Below are positions 18,557 to 28,014 of a stretch of 64,000 bases of DNA, piece by piece. The stretch comes from Cloacimonetes bacterium UBA6097 (GTDB lineage: Bacteria > Cloacimonadota > Cloacimonadia > Cloacimonadales > Cloacimonadaceae). The position numbers and the translations under genes were made by a program. The number at the start of each line of letters is the position of its first letter. Position 1 is the first letter of the stretch. Under the pieces are notes generated by a model. It was not told the origin of the DNA. It saw only the letters and a list, made by a program, of their open reading frames with translations, and made no database searches. The stretch covers positions 1-64,000 of the forward strand of contig DIWV01000002.1 of NCBI GenBank assembly GCA_002435865.1, given 5' to 3'.

Positions 18557-19766
18557 ATCGGTTGAAATCGGCTTAGCTGATATCTGGACACGTAAAGTCC
18601 GTACTGCCGTAACAGTTGTCGGCATTATACTGGGTGTGATGTCCATCATGGTCGTTCTGGCAATTGTGAACGGGATGAACAAAAGCACTTTGCAATGGAT
18701 GGAAGAACGTGGTGGGTTAAACAAGATTGATGTCCACCGAAACTGGGAAATGGATAGAAAGGACTGGAGCCTGGCATCTTTTTCTTTGTCAGAATTAAAG
18801 TTAATCCGCTCATTAATTCCGGAAGCAGCTGCTTTCACACCAGAAATCAGTGACAGAAGTACAGGCATTACCAAGGGTGAATTGTATTTCCAGACCAGTG
18901 TATCAGGTGTTTTCCCGGATATGACGATAGTGGATGAATGGAATATTTCCGAAGGCAGATTTATCAATTATTTTGACATCAATAACAGCAATAATGTGAT
19001 AGTCCTTGGCAGCAAAGCAGCTACAGAACTTTTTTCCAACCATAATCCTATAGGAGAATATGTTTATATGCAGGGGCAGGCACTTAAAGTAATTGGGATA
19101 ATGCAGGAAAAATACCTTAAAATGCAAGGCGGCTGGGGTGGTGAAAACGCTTTGGAATATATGAACCGAAGAGCTTTTATTCCTCTTACTACGATGTTAC
19201 ACAAAATATCCCCCAACCAGACAATTGATGAACTAAGCATTAAAGCAAGCAGCCCGGAGAAAGCTCTAAAACTCAAAACCAAACTGGAAAACATACTGCT
19301 TAATCTTAAACAAGGGAAAAAACTCTTTGAAGTAAGTTCTATTAAAGAACAGATGGACCAGATGAAACAAAATTCTCTTATGTTCACTGTTATTTTTGTC
19401 CTGATTGCAGTTATATCCCTTCTTGTGGGTGGAATTGTAATTATGAACATAATGCTGGCTTCCATACAGGAACGAACCAGGGAAATAGGCGTAAGACTGG
19501 CAATTGGAGCACGCCGGATTGATATCTTTATCCAGTTTATGGTTCAGACCATTCTGATAACAACTTTAGGTGGAGTTATTGGCATCGTGCTTGGTTATGC
19601 AATCCTGAACATGGTCGGCACATATCTTAGTATGGAATTGGTTGCCTCTCTCAGTATGATATATGCTGCCCTCGCAGTATCTGTTGGAGTTGGTTTGGTA
19701 TTTGGAATCATGCCGGCAGTCAGGGCTAGCAATCTGGATCCCGTTAACGCGTTGAGGAATGAATAA
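18537..19766 (+). CDS. MacB-type ABC transporter permease
   Basis: 409 aa with one N-terminal membrane helix (about residues 20-42), a long periplasmic domain (MacB_PCD-like) and three C-terminal helices (FtsX domain, with the motif REIGVRLAIGARRIDI). It ends in the common PAVRASNLDPVNALRNE. It shares 20 bp with the ATPase gene and overlaps or abuts the YihY gene, so all three are co-transcribed. Confidence 0.92.
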   Translation: MAISLRESVEIGLADIWTRKVRTAVTVVGIILGVMSIMVVLAIVNGMNKSTLQWMEERGGLNKIDVHRNWEMDRKDWSLASFSLSELKLIRSLIPEAAAFTPEISDRSTGITKGELYFQTSVSGVFPDMTIVDEWNISEGRFINYFDINNSNNVIVLGSKAATELFSNHNPIGEYVYMQGQALKVIGIMQEKYLKMQGGWGGENALEYMNRRAFIPLTTMLHKISPNQTIDELSIKASSPEKALKLKTKLENILLNLKQGKKLFEVSSIKEQMDQMKQNSLMFTVIFVLIAVISLLVGGIVIMNIMLASIQERTREIGVRLAIGARRIDIFIQFMVQTILITTLGGVIGIVLGYAILNMVGTYLSMELVASLSMIYAALAVSVGVGLVFGIMPAVRASNLDPVNALRNE

Positions 19767-19767
19767 T

Positions 19768-20874
19768 ATGAAAAAAATTATCCTGGACCTTAAACATGAT
19801 GATGATATGGAAAAAATCCCTCTGTCAAAAAGGATTTTAATTCTGCTTTTTTATTATCTGAGATTGGGACTTCATGACCTTGCCAAAGCACTTACTCATA
19901 TAACAGAAAAGGAAAAACGTAAAATCCTTTGGCAAAATATCGTTAACTTCGTTTGTCTTTTCTATAAAAAAGCAGCCCAGGAAGGTATCCTGAAAGAATC
20001 AGCAGCATTGACTTTTATTACACTGCTTGGATTTGTGCCATTTTTGTTCCTGATTGTCTTCTTTCTTCCCAAGATTCCATTCCTTGCTTCCACATCAAAA
20101 CTGCAGGCACAACTATATCAAAACTTTATGCCTATGTCTACAGGAGATATTGGGGAATTCATTTCTAAAATAATTTCTCAGGAAATTACTTTCAATGTTG
20201 TAAGCTTTATTATGGTAATTATTACTTCTTATTCACTGTTCAGGGTTATCAGGGATACTTTTGACAGGATCTTGGTTTTGGAATACAAGCCTCCCAAAGA
20301 TTTGATATCTCAATTAGCCAAGTTTTTCGGTACAATAATAATTGGTTTTATCATTATTCTTCTGCTGTTCTCCAGCTCTTCTTTGCCAATTGTTTCAAGT
20401 CTGTTGAATGTCCCTCTTTTCCGGCAGCAGTTAATCTTTATATTACCATTTGTATTGCAGTTTGTTGGTCTTGTTTTGTTATATATGATTTTACCATCAA
20501 TCAAAATATCTAGAAAATCTTTGTTCAGAGCAGCATTCTGGACAACCCTGATCTGGGTTTTGATGAAAGGATTATTTGATTACTATGTTTATAATCTGAC
20601 CAATATTGAAGCAGTTTATGGTGTGCTCAGGTCGTTACCAGCGTTTCTGTTTTGGGTATATGTAAACTGGATAATTGTTTTGGGAGGTATAATACTTGTT
20701 TCAATATTAGAGCATAAAGAAATGGCAATCAAAAGTGAAAAGAACAAACACTTTATCAGGCTGACTCTGGAAATGTATACAAATAAAAAGCTGGATAAGG
20801 ATATCGATGCTATCATAAGTAAGGAATCTTTACCGGAAATTTTAGATAAACTTATGGAGGAGGTTGAAGAGTGA
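19768..20874 (+). CDS. YihY/BrkB-family membrane protein
   Basis: 368 aa from the ATG at 19,768. An ATG at 19,759 is also in frame, but GAGGA is 9 nt before the later one and none precedes the first. About six membrane helices and the family motif KESAALTFITLLGFVPFLFL are visible. The proteins were once called RNase BN, which is wrong for this family; the molecular role is unknown. The stop codon overlaps the GTG start of purH. Confidence 0.88.
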   Translation: MKKIILDLKHDDDMEKIPLSKRILILLFYYLRLGLHDLAKALTHITEKEKRKILWQNIVNFVCLFYKKAAQEGILKESAALTFITLLGFVPFLFLIVFFLPKIPFLASTSKLQAQLYQNFMPMSTGDIGEFISKIISQEITFNVVSFIMVIITSYSLFRVIRDTFDRILVLEYKPPKDLISQLAKFFGTIIIGFIIILLLFSSSSLPIVSSLLNVPLFRQQLIFILPFVLQFVGLVLLYMILPSIKISRKSLFRAAFWTTLIWVLMKGLFDYYVYNLTNIEAVYGVLRSLPAFLFWVYVNWIIVLGGIILVSILEHKEMAIKSEKNKHFIRLTLEMYTNKKLDKDIDAIISKESLPEILDKLMEEVEE

Positions 20875-22433
20875 AGCGTTTTGCTCTGATAAGTGTAAGT
20901 AACAAATCAGGTGTTGATGTCCTGGCGGAAGAATTAGTCAAACTTGGATTTTCTATAATCTCAACCGGTGGTACAGCAAAATTTTTATCTAAAGCAGGCA
21001 TTCCTGTTATTCCTATTTCTGAATGGACAGGTTTTCCTGAAATAATGGACGGAAGAGTAAAAACTTTGCACCCAAAAGTGCATGGAGCTATCCTGGCAGA
21101 CCTCGATGAACCTGATCACCTGGATGCTATGCTAAAACTTGATATCAAACCAATTGGGATTGTTGTTGTAAATCTATATCCTTTTGAAGAAACAGTTGCA
21201 AATCCCGAATCGACAGAAGAAGACATTATTGAAAATATAGATATCGGTGGTCCCACACTCATCCGTTCTGCAGCCAAGAATTATAAACATGTCGCGGTGT
21301 TAACTGACGAACACGATTATGAAGAGATAGTTATACAGTTAAAAGAGAAGCACAAAGTTAGTATGGAGATGAAGAAGGAGCTTGCTAAAAAGGCTTTTGA
21401 ACATGTTGAGAGATATGATAAAGCAATTGCCAATTATTTCCGGGCTTCCTTATCACATGCAGAGCCTTGTACTTCGGGTGATTGCGAATTACTTTTAAAA
21501 GAACTTGAAATAAGTGTTCCTGTTATGCAGACTACACGTTATGGAGAAAATCCTCATCAGCAGGCAGGATACTTCAGCGATTCTAGTAAAGGTTGGGAGC
21601 AATTACACGGCAAACCATTATCTTATAATAATCTGCTTGACCTTGATGCTGCTCTTAAAGCTATCTTATTATTTAAAGAACCGACAGCCATGATTTTCAA
21701 ACATACCAATCCTTGTGGAATTGGCTGTGGTTTTGATTTATTGAGTGCTTACAAAAAAGCTTTTAATACTGATCCCCTCTCTCCTTTTGGCGGAATAATA
21801 ATAGTTAATAAAACACTGGATGTGGCAACTGTAAATGAAATTAACAAGATTTTCAGTGAAATCATTATTGCACCGGATTATGATGCTGTTGCGATTGATA
21901 TCCTGAAAAAACGTAAAGACAGAAGATTGGTCTGTTATGATAAGAATATGCTAATCAAGGAAAGACCAACCTACGAAGTTAAGAGTATCATTTCCGGTTA
22001 TCTGGTACAGGAGTGGGATGATGAAATTACATCTGAAACAGATTGGAAAATTGTAACAGACAAACAACCTACAAGCCAGGAATACACTGCATTGAGCTTT
22101 GCCTGGAGAGCTGTTTCCATCCTTAAATCCAATGCAATTGCTCTTACAACTGCCGACCAGACTCTTGGCTTGGGAACAGGACAAACCAGCAGGATTGATT
22201 CGACTGAAATTGCCATAAACAAAGCAATACATTTCGGGCATAACTTAACAGATGCTGTTTGTGCTTCAGACGGCTTTTTCCCATTCAGGGATTCTGTCGA
22301 GCTTCTCTCCAAACACGGAATTAAAGCAGTTATCCAACCAGGCGGTTCAAAAGGTGACGAAAATGTAATTGCTGCCTGCAATGAGCTTGGTATAAGCATG
22401 ATAATGACGGGAATGCGTCATTTCAGGCATTAA
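20871..22433 (+). CDS. purH: Bifunctional AICAR formyltransferase/IMP cyclohydrolase
   Basis: Last two steps of purine synthesis: AICAR plus 10-formyl-THF gives FAICAR, then IMP. The IMP cyclohydrolase domain occupies about residues 1-190 (STGGTAKFL, GRVKTLHPKVHGAIL) and the transformylase domain the rest (FKHTNPCG, SPFGGIIIVN, SDGFFPFRDS, QPGGSKGDE). 520 aa is the usual size. It starts with GTG, 7 nt after GGAGGAGG and overlapping the upstream stop (GTGA), so it is translationally coupled to the YihY gene. Confidence 0.97.
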   Translation: MKRFALISVSNKSGVDVLAEELVKLGFSIISTGGTAKFLSKAGIPVIPISEWTGFPEIMDGRVKTLHPKVHGAILADLDEPDHLDAMLKLDIKPIGIVVVNLYPFEETVANPESTEEDIIENIDIGGPTLIRSAAKNYKHVAVLTDEHDYEEIVIQLKEKHKVSMEMKKELAKKAFEHVERYDKAIANYFRASLSHAEPCTSGDCELLLKELEISVPVMQTTRYGENPHQQAGYFSDSSKGWEQLHGKPLSYNNLLDLDAALKAILLFKEPTAMIFKHTNPCGIGCGFDLLSAYKKAFNTDPLSPFGGIIIVNKTLDVATVNEINKIFSEIIIAPDYDAVAIDILKKRKDRRLVCYDKNMLIKERPTYEVKSIISGYLVQEWDDEITSETDWKIVTDKQPTSQEYTALSFAWRAVSILKSNAIALTTADQTLGLGTGQTSRIDSTEIAINKAIHFGHNLTDAVCASDGFFPFRDSVELLSKHGIKAVIQPGGSKGDENVIAACNELGISMIMTGMRHFRH

Positions 22434-22483
22434 TTTTTGATTGACAGGAAGACTGTGGAAAAAAGGATGTGCTTGAAAATTAC

Positions 22484-22577
22484 GGAGATGTGTCCGAGCT
22501 GGTTGAAGGAGCACGATTGGAAATCGTGTAAGCGTTTAATAAGCGCTTCTAGGGTTCGAACCCCTACATCTCCGCCA
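22484..22577 (+). tRNA. tRNA-Ser (anticodon GGA)
   Basis: The acceptor stem GGAGATG pairs with CATCTCC (22,567-22,573), then discriminator G and an encoded CCA. The anticodon stem CACGA/TCGTG encloses loop TTGGAAA with anticodon GGA. A long class II variable arm (AAGCG..CGCTT) and a T-arm TAGGG-TTCGAAC-CCCTA are present. It reads UCC/UCU serine codons. Confidence 0.97.
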
Positions 22578-22630
22578 GTTTTTTATAGAATAAATAAGTT
22601 CTGCAATTTTGATAGAAACCGGAGTTTCAA

Positions 22631-24334
22631 ATGAAAAAAAACTATTTTCTTATCGGCTGCCTTGTCTTTCCGATATTAGCGGTAATTGCCTTTTTTATCG
22701 GCTTAAACAGACCCATCAGCAAAACTACTTATGTAAAACCTGTAAAGACTAATTCCTGGCTGGAAATCAGTCCCACCGGAATCGTTTCAGATTATGACGA
22801 AGTTGAATATGGCTTTATGGGCAAAACTAATTCTGTTGAAGAGATTTGCTCCAAAATCAGAGATGCTGCATATGACAAAAACATAAAAGGCATTTACATC
22901 GAACCCACTTTTGCACAAATCGGCATGGCTGGTATCAATGAAATCAGCGAAGCAATTAAGTTTTTTAAACAAACCGGGAAACCTGTTCTTGCCCATCTTG
23001 AAATGCAGAGCCAGAAAGATTACCTGCTCTGTGCTATGGCAGATACAATAGCTATGGAGCCAGCTTCATCTGCAGGCTTATTCCTGGATGGAGTGCAGGC
23101 AAACATTACTTTTTATAAAAACCTGCTGGATAAACTTGGTCTTAAAATCAATATTATCCGTTCAGGTGAATTCAAAGGTTATGGTGAAACCTATTCCAGG
23201 ACTTCTCTGTCGCCTGAAACTTATGGTAATATCAAACAACTTTTAAGCAACAGATATGAATTGCTGATTACTGATATTGCTAAGCAAAGAAACCTGACCA
23301 CTGAACAGGTAAAAGCTGTTTTTGAGCAAAGACCTGATTTCATTGTTTCAGCCGCTTATGCAAAAGATAAGGGACTGATAGATTATGAACTTGGCAAAGA
23401 TGATTTCTTTAAAAAATTCAATCTTACAAAGAAACAGCTTCTGTCATTATCTGAATATAATCCTCCTGCCAAAACCAACAATTCAAAGTCAAAGATAGCT
23501 GTCTGTTACCTTCAGGGCGGTATATTATTCAGTGCTCAATACCAGGATGGCATAACTGCTGATAAAGCACAGAAAATGATAGATGAAATTGAGCAGGACA
23601 AGAATATCAAGGCAGTGGTTTTAAGAGTGAACAGTCCCGGTGGCAGTGCTTTGGAATCTGAGCTTATCTATCGTAAGCTGGAACATTTAAAAGACAAAAT
23701 ACCCATTGTCGTTTCCATGAGTGGCGTTGCAGCATCCGGCGGATATTACATCAGCGCTGTTTCTGATTATATTGTAGCAGATCCCTATACAGTTACAGGC
23801 TCAATTGGTGTTATTCAATTATTACCTGATGCTTCCGGGCTAAGCAAAAAAATAGGGCTGAATAATCAGACTATCTCCTTCGGTAAATATGCCGGAGCAA
23901 TGAACTTTATGAATACACCTTCACAGGAACTTATCAATTCTTTTCAGCGTAATTCTGAAAACGTCTATTCTGAATTTAAGCACAGAGTTGCCAAATACCG
24001 TAAAATTGATTACGACAGTCTGGAAAACATTGCCGGCGGCAGGGTCTGGTCTGCTGAAGACGCTCTTAATAACCACCTGATTGACCAGATTGGAACACTT
24101 GATAATGCTGTTATGAAAGCTGCAGAACTGGCAAATATTAAATCATATCAGACAGTTATACTTCCCCAAAAGAAACTTTATTGGGAAATCTTGTTTGAAC
24201 AACTAAACAACAGAAAACTGGCAAAAGCATTTGACTTAACCATAGATACTTTGTCTGTAATGTTTTTAAAACAGATGGAGAGTATTTTTAAACCGTATTC
24301 GGTCTTATGCCTGATGCCTTTTAATCTGGAATAA
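22631..24334 (+). CDS. sppA: Signal peptide peptidase SppA, long (67K) type
   Basis: Membrane-bound S49 serine peptidase that degrades cleaved signal peptides. One N-terminal membrane helix is followed by two S49-like halves. The general-base Lys lies in the first half (SGEFKGYGETYSR) and the nucleophile Ser in the second (GVAASGGYYIS). The 567-aa length fits the duplicated E. coli-type enzyme. GGAG lies 6 nt before the ATG. Confidence 0.94.
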   Translation: MKKNYFLIGCLVFPILAVIAFFIGLNRPISKTTYVKPVKTNSWLEISPTGIVSDYDEVEYGFMGKTNSVEEICSKIRDAAYDKNIKGIYIEPTFAQIGMAGINEISEAIKFFKQTGKPVLAHLEMQSQKDYLLCAMADTIAMEPASSAGLFLDGVQANITFYKNLLDKLGLKINIIRSGEFKGYGETYSRTSLSPETYGNIKQLLSNRYELLITDIAKQRNLTTEQVKAVFEQRPDFIVSAAYAKDKGLIDYELGKDDFFKKFNLTKKQLLSLSEYNPPAKTNNSKSKIAVCYLQGGILFSAQYQDGITADKAQKMIDEIEQDKNIKAVVLRVNSPGGSALESELIYRKLEHLKDKIPIVVSMSGVAASGGYYISAVSDYIVADPYTVTGSIGVIQLLPDASGLSKKIGLNNQTISFGKYAGAMNFMNTPSQELINSFQRNSENVYSEFKHRVAKYRKIDYDSLENIAGGRVWSAEDALNNHLIDQIGTLDNAVMKAAELANIKSYQTVILPQKKLYWEILFEQLNNRKLAKAFDLTIDTLSVMFLKQMESIFKPYSVLCLMPFNLE

Positions 24335-24380
24335 ACAATCAAGGTCAAATGACCTTAAATAAAATTTTTGGAACCATAAA

Positions 24381-25901
24381 ATGAAAAAACAACATGTTTT
24401 AACCGAAATTATCGTCAATGTCCATCCTTTGGAAAAGCGGGTAGCTGTTTTAGAGGAAAACAAACTGGTTGAGCTTTTTATTGAAAAACAAAACAAAGCT
24501 AACCTTGTAGGTAATATTTACAAAGGCATCGTGAAAGATGTACTTCCCGGTATGGGAGCAGCTTTTATCGATATCGGTCTGGAAAGAACCGCCTTTTTGC
24601 ATTATACAGATATAGTCCTGGACTTTCTGGATATCTTTGAAAAAGAACAACCGCGCAAACATATCAACAAAGGTGATTCCTCCAAAATCACCCAGTTACT
24701 AAAGCCCGGACAGGAAATTATTGTCCAGGTGCATAAAGGTCCAATTGGCAGCAAAGGTGCAAGGCTTACCGGTCAGCTCTCTATTCCCGGGAAATATTTG
24801 GTTTTCTTCCCCAATAAATCCAAGATAGCTATCTCCCGTAAAATTAATTCATCACATGAAAAATCACGCATCCGCAATATCCTGACAGCACTCAAATCGC
24901 CTGAAGTTGGCTTGATTGTCCGTACAGAAGCAGAAGGCAATAGCGAAGAAGATTTTGCCAATGAATACAAAGCTCTTGCCAAGACCTGGCGCTTGATAGA
25001 AAAGCAGCTGGCTCATGCCAAAGCTCCCACCTGCGTATTTGAAGAGAATGCCCTGGAAAACTATCTTATACGTGACCTTTTTGGAGAATATGTAGACAGG
25101 CTTGTCATTGATGATAAAGTCTTTGCCAGAAGCATTGTAGCCCAATTGGAAGACCTTGCACCGGAACTGGTAAACAAGGTGGAAGTCTATAAAGAGGATT
25201 CCCCTATCTTTGATGCCTGGGCAATTGAAAAGAAAATTGAGACTATCTTCCACTCCCGTGTATATCTCCCCAGCGGTGGAAATATCCGTATTGAGCAGAC
25301 TGAAGCTTTGGTTAGTGTGGATGTAAATACCGGCAGCTTTACCGGAAGCACCCATTATAGTGAAACTATTAAGAAAACTAACATCGAAGCAGCGAGTGAA
25401 ATTGCCCGGCAAATCAGGCTGCGTGACTTGAGTGGCGTGATTGTAGTTGATTTTATAGATATGACTGATGAAGGACACAGGCAAGAAGTCCTGGAAGCTT
25501 TCAGAATTGGATTAAACCGCGACAGGGCAAAAAACAAGGTTTATTCTTTCACAGAACTCGGTCTGGTGGAAGTTACCCGCAAAAGAATGCGCACTTCACT
25601 GGTGGCAAACTATTCCGAGCCATGCCCCCACTGTAACGGCACAGGCAAGATTCTGTCACGCGATGCTGTCGTTATGCGCATATACAGATGGCTCAACCGG
25701 GCTGAATATTTCATTAAAAATGATAAGCTCCGCATTGTTGTGCATCCTGTTGTAATGGATTTCGTTAACAAGAACCGTGATTATTTTGTAACTTACCAGA
25801 ACCAGATTGAGTTTTCCGAAGATCCTGCCATCAGGCAGGACACCTTTAAAGTGCTGAGTTTGCCTGATGAAAAAGACATTACTTCCAAATATACTACTTG
25901 A
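24381..25901 (+). CDS. rng: Ribonuclease G/E family endoribonuclease
   Basis: 506-aa RNase G-type enzyme for rRNA maturation and mRNA decay. The N-terminal S1 domain spans about residues 38-130 (YKGIVKDVLPGMGAAFIDIG). The Mg-binding catalytic aspartates are in LVSVDVNTGSFTG and VVDFIDM. The Zn-link CPHCNGTG is near residue 415. It lacks the long C-terminal scaffold of RNase E. The gene directly precedes rplU-rpmA, a common arrangement. The TIGR03960 radical SAM gene often found upstream of rng is instead at 52.4 kb. Confidence 0.95.
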   Translation: MKKQHVLTEIIVNVHPLEKRVAVLEENKLVELFIEKQNKANLVGNIYKGIVKDVLPGMGAAFIDIGLERTAFLHYTDIVLDFLDIFEKEQPRKHINKGDSSKITQLLKPGQEIIVQVHKGPIGSKGARLTGQLSIPGKYLVFFPNKSKIAISRKINSSHEKSRIRNILTALKSPEVGLIVRTEAEGNSEEDFANEYKALAKTWRLIEKQLAHAKAPTCVFEENALENYLIRDLFGEYVDRLVIDDKVFARSIVAQLEDLAPELVNKVEVYKEDSPIFDAWAIEKKIETIFHSRVYLPSGGNIRIEQTEALVSVDVNTGSFTGSTHYSETIKKTNIEAASEIARQIRLRDLSGVIVVDFIDMTDEGHRQEVLEAFRIGLNRDRAKNKVYSFTELGLVEVTRKRMRTSLVANYSEPCPHCNGTGKILSRDAVVMRIYRWLNRAEYFIKNDKLRIVVHPVVMDFVNKNRDYFVTYQNQIEFSEDPAIRQDTFKVLSLPDEKDITSKYTT

Positions 25902-25961
25902 CAGATAAACGGCTCAAAAAGATTTTGAACAAACTATATTGAAAAGGCTTAAGGAGCTCAA

Positions 25962-26279
25962 ATGTACGCCATTATTGATTACAAAGGATTTCAGTACAGG
26001 GCTGAAAAAAACGCGGTTTTGCGCGTTCCCTTGCTGAATACGACTGAGCCCGGACAGAAGGTTGAAATAGACCGTGTCCTGCTTGTTCGCAACGAAGAAG
26101 ATATTCTCGTTGGACAACCGGTCGTAAAAGGCGCAAAAGTGATAGCTGAAGTAGTTGGAAACGGAAAAGATAAGAAGATAGTCATTTTCCACAAGAAAAA
26201 GAGGAAAGGCTACCGTGTAAAAAAAGGATTCCGTCCTAAATACACAGATATTAAAATTACGGATATTATAACAGGTTAA
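25962..26279 (+). CDS. rplU: Ribosomal protein bL21
   Basis: 105-aa large-subunit protein. The N-terminus ([17 protein letters not shown]), the central [15 protein letters not shown] and the C-terminal [18 protein letters not shown] are typical. AAGGAG precedes the ATG. It lies 11 bp before rpmA. Confidence 0.97.
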   Translation: MYAIIDYKGFQYRAEKNAVLRVPLLNTTEPGQKVEIDRVLLVRNEEDILVGQPVVKGAKVIAEVVGNGKDKKIVIFHKKKRKGYRVKKGFRPKYTDIKITDIITG

Positions 26280-26290
26280 CGAGGTGTATT

Positions 26291-26548
26291 ATGGCACATA
26301 AGAAAGGTGTTGGAAGCAGTCGTAACGGAAGAAACAGCAATCCCCAGTTTCTGGGAGTTAAGAAATATGGCAGTGAAGCTGTCATAGCAGGCAATATCAT
26401 AGTCCGCCAGAGAGGAACTAAGTTCCACCCCGGTGACAATGTCGGTATGGGAAAAGACCACACTATCTTCAGTAAGATAGAGGGTAAAGTCCAGTTCCGC
26501 ACAAAGGCTAACGGACGCAAATTCATCAACGTTATCCCTAACGATTAA
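26291..26548 (+). CDS. rpmA: Ribosomal protein bL27
   Basis: 85-aa large-subunit protein that reaches toward the peptidyl-transferase centre. It starts [16 protein letters not shown], with no N-terminal extension of the kind cleaved in Firmicutes. Followed after 26 bp by a strong terminator. Confidence 0.97.
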   Translation: MAHKKGVGSSRNGRNSNPQFLGVKKYGSEAVIAGNIIVRQRGTKFHPGDNVGMGKDHTIFSKIEGKVQFRTKANGRKFINVIPND

Positions 26549-26574
26549 TCTGATTTAATTATTTAACATAAGAA

Positions 26575-26604
26575 AGGCTCCCAATCCCGGGAGTCTTTTT
26601 TTTT
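26575..26604 (+). terminator. Rho-independent terminator after rpmA
   Basis: AGGCTCCC (26,575-26,582) pairs with GGGAGTCT (26,589-26,596) around a 6-nt loop, followed by a run of nine T. Confidence 0.88.
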
Positions 26605-26845
26605 ATACCTTGCCAATCCTGCGAATAGAAAATCCCTCCCGTTGTAGAAAGGGACAGAAACTTATCTCATACGTTAGCATCATCCATGCTGTTTTATTAT
26701 TAACCACATGCTGGGATAGGTCTTTTGTTAGTCTAAATAAGCATAGCTTTCAAATTTATAGGGAAGGATACTTTATTTGATCTTATGTCCTTCTTTGTTA
26801 ATTCTTATTATAATATAGGGTACATGCCGGGTTCTTCTCTTGTTG

Positions 26846-26896
26846 TTCTCGGGTTTCACCCGGGAACTACCCGGGAACTACCCGGGAATAACCCGG
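26846..26896. repeat. CCCGGGAACTA palindromic element, copy 2
   Basis: Same order of units as 11,905-11,961, with related flanks: CCGGGTT upstream and TTAGAAT/TAAGATAGAA downstream. About 90 bp in all can be aligned by eye. Confidence 0.85.
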
Positions 26897-26984
26897 ATTA
26901 GAATTAAGATAGAAATAAGAAATCTTTATGTTTTTTACAAGTTATTATGTAGCGTTATATCATCAACCATATTAGCTTGGTGCC

Positions 26985-27062
26985 GTCCTGCCGGACTCAA
27001 AACATTGTACCACTTGTATCCAGCAATGAATTGCTGGGCTAAACAGAACTGTCCTAACGGAC
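26985..27062. repeat. GTCC..GGAC / GCAATGAATTGC composite module
   Basis: GTCCTGCCGGAC (26,985-26,996), CAGCAATGAATTGCTG (27,021-27,036) and GTCCTAACGGAC (27,051-27,062), in the same order as at 11,660-11,738. Confidence 0.75.
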
Positions 27063-27182
27063 TCAATTCCAGTTTCCGCGTAATCCCGGGCACTGACGTA
27101 CCCGGTTACATCGTATCGTCCATAAGGGCTTTAAAGGTGTCCAACTTGCCAATGCAATCATTCAATATGTATCTTACACCAT

Positions 27183-27495
27183 GGCAAATCGGACTTCGTT
27201 AAAGACCTATCCATAAAGTTCATTACACAAATCTTCCGGAAGTCCTTTTTGCCAATGAATACTATCAGCACTTAACTCAGCAATAGGACAAAATAGACTT
27301 CGGGCATAATTCAATAACTTAACATACATAAGTTAGTAAATTGGCGAAGTCCATAATTCCCTTGAGAAAGGTAATCCATCTTCATAACCGTTGGAATTAT
27401 GTACTCCTGCAAGCCTGATGTGTAATTTCCTGAAGTCCGTTTTGCCTTTAGTCTAGTTACAAATAATCATACATCGTTGGCAAAATGAACTCCAG
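27183..27495. repeat. Alternating inverted GGCAAA-GGACTTC motif, six copies
   Basis: Plus-oriented at 27,183-27,198, 27,285-27,304 and 27,479-27,495; minus-oriented at 27,233-27,253, 27,341-27,352 and 27,429-27,446. Copies pair up as three inverted repeats with 30-50-nt spacing. Confidence 0.6.
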
Positions 27496-27659
27496 AAAAT
27501 GTCTATCTTAGATTATCTATTTTAGTCCGCAAGGGCGAAACTATATAACCCCGAACGTAAGTGCGGGGATATAAAACGCACAATAGAATTGTGTCCGGTA
27601 GGACGACACCTGTTTATACAAACTCGCTTTACAATCATAAATAAATATAATAATAAAAC

Positions 27660-27688
27660 TTGACATCATTATCATTAAAAATAATATA
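27660..27688 (+). promoter_or_regulatory. Promoter of the first leader copy
   Basis: TTGACA (27,660-27,665), then TAATAT/AATATA starting 16-17 nt later. It is repeated at 29,098. Confidence 0.65.
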
Positions 27689-27720
27689 AAATTTATATGT
27701 AGGGTAGTAAAAATCATAAA

Positions 27721-27774
27721 GAGTATCAAGAAATAGAAATTAAAAATACTCAATGCGAATGAGTATGTTTTTTT
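27721..27774 (+). terminator. Terminator-like hairpin with competing upstream hairpin (leader 1)
   Basis: ATACTCA (27,746-27,752) pairs with TGAGTAT (27,760-27,766), followed by seven T (27,768-27,774). The same ATACTC can instead pair with an upstream GAGTAT (27,721-27,726). This is the arrangement of a terminator and antiterminator about 240 nt before the start codon. Confidence 0.55.
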
Positions 27775-28014
27775 GATAGGAGGGACTATGATTTATTGCA
27801 ATTTTACAGCAAATGTCGTGCCTCATAAGGTTAATAATGTCTGAATATGTGTTTTCTGCATGCATCTACAAGATGTCTGGCAGTCATAATCTTCAAAAGC
27901 AAGAATAAAATTGACTAATTTTGTAAATCAAGTTAATGAGTAATTTGGTTTACACTATTAGCTTCTCTGTTGTCTAAAGGAGCAAAACACGTATTTAGTC
28001 AATTGGAGGTAAAA

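Larger units (their letters stand above)
26605..27657. other. Gene-free repeat-rich region
   Basis: No supported gene. It holds the second CCCGGGAACTA element (26,846-26,896), a GTCC..GGAC/GCAATGAATTGC module (26,985-27,062) and six copies of a GGCAAAnnGGACTTC motif in alternating orientation (27,183-27,495). Short frames crossing these repeats are not believable proteins. Confidence 0.65.

Noticed and set aside
20442..20504. Minus-strand frames inside the YihY gene and similar shadows elsewhere
   Set aside because: Antisense to clearly coding genes, with no start signals or recognisable domains.
24341..24365. Terminator between sppA and rng (AAGGTC-aaat-GACCTT then AAATAAAATTTTT)
   Set aside because: Short stem and a delayed T-run; more likely sppA and rng are co-transcribed.
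26840..27202. 120-codon plus-strand open frame
   Set aside because: It runs through the CCCGGGAACTA element and GTCC..GGAC modules; the sequence is explained by repeats and has no ribosome binding site.
27541..27753. 70-codon hydrophobic minus-strand frame
   Set aside because: It covers the AT-rich promoter/leader that is duplicated at 29.1 kb; the hydrophobic look comes from T-rich DNA.
27788..27844. Short leader peptide after GGAGGG in the duplicated leader
   Set aside because: A single-base difference in the second copy changes its frame and length, so the peptide is not conserved.
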